From Hirudo medicinalis (taxonomy: Eukaryota; Annelida; Clitellata; Hirudinida; Hirudinidae), in assembly GCA_011800805.1 (NCBI GenBank), contig MPNW01000159.1, forward strand, positions 81,299 through 101,643: 20,345 nucleotides of DNA, read 5' to 3'. Made by a program: the position numbers and the translations under genes. Position 1 is the stretch's first letter; every line of letters begins with the position of its first letter. Under the pieces are notes generated by a model that saw nothing but the letters and a program-made list of their open reading frames with translations, made no database searches and had not been told where the DNA came from. Below are positions 11,001-17,000 of the stretch, piece by piece.

Positions 11001-14000
11001 TAATATTTTTAACTTTAACTTCATCAAAGTGATCGATTGTCTTCTCATATTTTCAGAACAATTTTGATGTTGAGCGACCTTTTACATGCTTTACTGTTGG
11101 TCAATGGTCCACTTTTTTGTTGATTTTTCTGAACAACAGTTGTGAGATGCACAACAATTTATTACGTATTTACACTCGTAAATATTGAAAATGTTCACTG
11201 GTTTATGCTACATTTTACATTAATAATATATGCAAATATTAAAAGTGTCCAGGAAAAAATAATTCATGATTATTTAAGAATGTTTAGGAAATATTTTAAA
11301 TAAACATCTTTAAATGTTTATTACGAATTCAAATTGAGAATTGTTTTGAATTTTTACACCGAACTGTTTTCTCGATTAAGATGTCTTCGGCAAATCCATC
11401 GACACGATTACTGTTTTTTATCAAATAACTTTGAAATTTATTAGCAATAATGCATTTATTAGGTTTATAATACTTAATTGTTCAATTATTTATATCACAA
11501 AGGAAGAAAATACTCAAAATGATTTCTTCAAAACATCACTCTTTTCTCCAATCAATAAGCACAATTCACTGGTTTAAGTAGTTAGCATCACTGGCAACTT
11601 GAAATTGGTAATTATCAATAGTTGTACCTTTATTACCTACTTAATTCTTATTTTGGAGCGACATATTAATATTTTATTTATTAATAAATTATTAATATTT
11701 TTTATTTTATTTATTCCTCAAGAAGAAGGGTCAATAAAAATCGACCAGAATTCAAATAACTGGTTGAATATGCGGACGGAAGCGCACAAAAGCCACCTCA
11801 CCGAATTCACCATTACATTAATTGCATAACCTTTACCTCCTGAGACAGAACCATTCTTACCAAAGCATTCTGTACATATGTTCGACCATTACTGGAATAT
11901 TGTTCTCCTGTGTGGGATCCCCGTCTCAAATATCTTGTTCAAGGAATCGAGTCGGTCCAAAGAATATTTACAAGAACAATCTCAAGCCTTCACAGCAACC
12001 TTATTTAACCGGATTTAAGATTCTGGGGCTCAGAACACTTGAACAATGCCGTTTAATTTAGATGTTTGTTGTGCTTTTTCTTCAAATTATTGAACGGTTT
12101 CGTTAAAAGTGATCTTTTAAATTTGTGCAATTTTCCACTTACAATCACATACGGGGACATCGTTTTAAGTTGCGCGCTTGGAAGTGCTCGGCTAATATCA
12201 CTAAGAATGTTTTTTTGAACAGAGTGGTTGCCATCTGGAACTCCCTACCTGACGAGGTGGTATCTGCCAAGAATTTTTCTCGATTTAAGTCATTATTACA
12301 CGAAATGGATTTAACGAACTTTACAACAATTGCCGAACAATGTTCTGTCAACTTTGATTTTTTACTTTTTTCGCTCGATGTTCACTGTTTCTCTTTCCAC
12401 TATCAGTGGCTTAAGAATAGCCCTTCGACCGGATAAATAAATAATTAAATAAATAAATAAATGAATAATAATAACGATAATAATTTAATTACTATCCTTC
12501 TCAGGAGTTTACAGCGGCGTCCATGAAGACCGTCTGATATCAAACATCTTCACTCAGAGGAGTTACAACCCTTTGAGCAGACCTGTTGAACTTGAAACTG
12601 AAAGCCTCGAGGTCAAGTTTGGAGTTTCTCTCCAACAAATTGTAGACGTGGTTAGCAGTTTTATTTAGTTATATTTTTATTATTACTATTCCAAATATTT
12701 AACGTATTTAGGACGACATTTGTTGGTTACTTTTTTTAAACTCTTGGCCAGCAAACGGATTGTGCAATTTCTTGTAAAATCTATAATAAGAAACATTATT
12801 AAGAACATTTTATTGTAATTTTGCCGCAAAACCTAGTATTAATCAATCATTGATTTAGAACAGTTGACCATTTAAATGACATCTTTTTCCTGTTAGTGAC
12901 AAAAGCACGTCTGCTCCTTTATTGCCAAACACAGTTGAATGATCTTGCACGAGTCATTTGCATCAAATAATATAATATTTTAATTAATATTTGAGCCTTT
13001 TGTTGTGAAACAAAAGTAGAATTGTTTCATTTACAACATTTATTTCAAAGTACTGGATAAGAAGTTATGGCAACAACAGACATAAATTCACTGTTGTTAT
13101 TATTATTATTATTGTTATTATTTATTTTTTAAACTAACAAATGAGTTCACCTTTATTTGCAGGACGAAAAAAATGAAATGTTGCACACAAACATCTGGCT
13201 TCACTACGTCAGTGGTTGTTTCAGTTGTACTTGTACTTCTTATCAAATATTTCCTAGAATTATGAAGTTACAATTTCACTGCATTTGCGTTGATTTGAAT
13301 TTGAAATAAAAGCAGAATAAATAATCAACACAGTATTATAGTTAATTAATGCAAGTAAGTGATTAACGTTTTGCAATTAATTCATGCAATTAAGTAATAC
13401 AATTAATTAAATAAATTAATCTTAATTTAAGATTGAGTAATTACGAAGTAAATTGACATCGATAATTGTACCAACCTACTTGCTAACAAGAGCGCAATAC
13501 TTAAAAAGTAAAAAGAGAGTTTGTAGGGTGCTGAATATTTTTCTGTGTTAATTTACTCATGTAATAACTGATCACGAGATACTGACAATACGAAGAGCAA
13601 TACTAAGGCCAATACGAAGGGCAATACTAAGAGCAATACTAAGGACAATACTAAGGGCAATACTAAGGGCAATACCAAGGGCAATACTAAGAGCAATACT
13701 AAGGGCAATACTAAGAGCAATACTAAGAGCAATACTAAGGGCAATACTAAGGGCAATACTAAGAGCAATACTAAGGGCAATACTAAGGGCAATACTAAGA
13801 GCAATACTAAGGGCAATACTAAGGGCGCTGATGGCGGAGCAACTTAAGGTGCGAAAACATTTTAACATTGATTTACAAGCAAAAACTCAACCCTAACAGC
13901 TGAAACTTAGGAGTCCGAGCGATGAATGCTAATTTGTGAATTTTAAAGTTTGTTTCAGAAGAATAAATTAAATAATAATAATTATTAAAATGAATAAATT

Positions 14001-17000
14001 GCAGAGATTACGAATAATTTTATTTGGAAATAACTTAAAAATAACAAAATAACAAAACAAAACATGTAAGTGTTTCAAGAATTTGTTAACTTTTATAAAG
14101 CGGAATCCAAAATAAAACAACATAAAAATGTGATAGGCCGTAAAAAGAAACATTTCTGTGTAGAAATGGATGGACTGGAACTTGAAGTGGAATCCTGCTG
14201 ACTACGGTGGAGTCACAGAGGTCAGACTTCCCTGGAAAACCATTTGGACTCCTGACATTCTGCTCTACAACAGGTCTCTTCATATTTCAAATTATTTGCA
14301 ATTAATACATTCTTTAATATACTCAGATTAGTATTGGAGAAATTAGAGAATGCTTTGCATCTGTTTCAATTTTTTAAAGGATTATGTTTTTGTATTCACG
14401 CGGGTTATTCATTCTAGAATTTATCACAACATGACATGACACAAAGTGCTCTCTGTAAATGTTTTTTATCAATAATAACTCTTCCTAACAACAAAAATAC
14501 TAAAGAGATTTAGTTAACGTATTAAGTGTAATTTTTCGGCAAAGTGGAATAAGTAATGCATCATTAGTTCAAATTCTTCCAGCGGAATATTTTCCTTGAT
14601 TGTTACTCATTTGTTAATTACAAAGGATTAAACGATCGAAATGAATCTGAAAAATTCTTAGCAACCAATCGGCGGATAAGCTTAACACCTGCAGCTACCA
14701 CCTGTAATGTTTGATACTCATGAAACAGTGCAGATGAAGACATAGACAGCAAGTATCCGGTGAACGTGGTGGTGGAAAGTGATGGAAACTGCACTTGGAT
14801 TCCACTCGGTTTGTACATCTCTTCCTGCTCAATCGATATCAAGTGGTTCCCGTTTGACGACCAGTGGTGCAAGATGAAGTTCGGATCGTGGACCTATGAC
14901 GGAAGTCAGATCAATCTGACCAGTTTGAACCCAACCATGGAACTGGGGACCTACCAGGAGAGTGGTGAATGGATTCTCGTTGGTAAAGATTTTTGTGGTT
15001 TCTTTAATGTTTAAGTGATATATTAGCATTTATCAAGTTGTACTAATGATTAATGTTGTTTCCTTGCAAATATAAATTAATGCACTGTCGAACTTATGAA
15101 AATGATTCATATTGAAATGATTCTTAAGAAATGAGTCAGAAAATCAAATTAGCAGTTAAATTCGACAATAAATAACATTTGAATCAAATTCAAGAGTAAA
15201 TAATCGCGAAAATCATCAACTTCGGTGACAATTGAAGCGACTTAAAAATAAAACAAATCATTAAAATTCCGTTAATGATTCTCTTTTTCAAAAACAAATC
15301 AAATGCAGAGTCGAAAATATTAGTATTTTATAGTCAATTTAAATATAATTGAAAACAAAACTCACTTTTTGTGTTACAAATTTGCAATAAAATAATTATA
15401 CAACCACATGTAAGTATTATTAAACGTCTTAATCAAGAACAAAGCAGAGATAAAAATATTATTATGTGATAATAACATTAACACTCACATAACTTATTCA
15501 CGCATTTGGTTTGCATGGAAAGTTGCAAAGGAATCACTGAAGCGTGTTGTGTTCGTCAATTATCTCGTGTCTTCAATGGCGCCTTACTTAGATTATGAAT
15601 CAACGTCTCTCTTGCTGTGCATGTGTTGTTAAATATTATTATTAATTATTAATTATTAAGCTAATATGGTAGAGTGGTTCAACAGTTACAACATGACGTG
15701 ATACATTGTTAATATTTACTATCTAATATACTCGAATGTATTCACAGACATTTAAATGAATGTGATTGATTGGATTAAGCCAATGAAAGAAGCAAATATT
15801 TTAAAATCCAATTAGCACTAAATTAGCGCAATTATTAAATGATTATTTAAATGATTAAATAGCGATATTTCAGCACTTACATATTCAGGAAGTTTTAAAT
15901 TTAAAATCTCAGAAGCACCGGCAGAACGCAACGAGGTGAAGTACGAATGTTGCCCAAATTCGACCTACCTTGACATCACGTTCACCCTCCACATCAGACG
16001 TAGGACCCTCTACTATGGCTTCAACTTGATCATTCCTTGTGCCCTCATCTCCCTACTTTCTCTCCTCACCTTCATTTTGCCGCCAGACGCCGGGGAAAAA
16101 ATAGGACTCGGTATGTAGAAAGACCGTTAAATAATACTTGCGAAATGCATCGGAATATCTCAATGCTTTGATAATATCTATGCTTTGATTATGGGTAATA
16201 AATAACGATACTAATTAATACATAATTTTTAATTAAAGTGTTATGATATTCTGAATTAAACTATTATATTCTTGCTAATATTTTAATAACTTTAATAAGT
16301 GATAATAATAAATTAATAATTTTAATAAATGATATGCACTTATGAGTCTAATCATTGCTTCTTCTGCCAACTCCCGCTACTAAAGTGTTTTTGTAAAAAG
16401 GCACAAACCAGGAATCGAACACGACACCGTTGCATCAAAGCCAGAGGCGATAAGCAACAGCGTAGCACTTATGCCGGGAGATGAAATATTTATTTTCAGA
16501 GTAGCAGTCGCTTCAATGGATTAGCTTTTTTGAACTTTTTTTTTTGCACCACGACGTGTAAGTCGATTGAGTTCATTGTCAGCGAGGCTTGCAAAATGAT
16601 TTGTTTCATTGAACGAAAAATGCTGAATTTTTTTCTGGTTTTGTGAAATTTAAACAAAATTATGTTTTATGTTTTGAAATTTATGACCAAAAAATTACTT
16701 GATTAATTAATAACTGTACGTATGCAATGTAATTAATAAGTGCGTTCGCTGAGTTTTTTAAGAGATACTTTTATTCAATGTCGTGGTTGTTATTTGTGAT
16801 GAAATAAAATTTAATTTGTTGGTAAATTTTGAATTCTCGAGTAATTAATTGGTTACGAATTAGATATTTATTTACGAATTCGATAATTAAAAAATTGTTA
16901 TCATTCTCTTCATAGGCGTTACAATCCTCCTATCACTCAGTGTCTTCCAAATGATTGTTGCTGAAATGGTGCCCCCCACATCAATGGCAGTTCCCATAGT

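Noticed and set aside
13587..13826. CRISPR-like array
   Set aside because: Units are contiguous 12-mers without spacers, in a eukaryotic intron.
13553..13868. Hydrophobic repeat ORFs (PLVL and ALSI repeats) on the minus strand
   Set aside because: They come from the 12-bp minisatellite inside intron 4; any frame of a stop-free 12-mer stays open.
12651..14728. Mutually exclusive duplicate of exon 4 or 5, as in some arthropod nAChR genes
   Set aside because: No second copy of the W-x-D / WxPDxxLYN pattern was found in introns 3-5 by eye.
14618..15029. Minus-strand ORFs overlapping exon 6
   Set aside because: Antisense shadows of a strongly conserved receptor exon.
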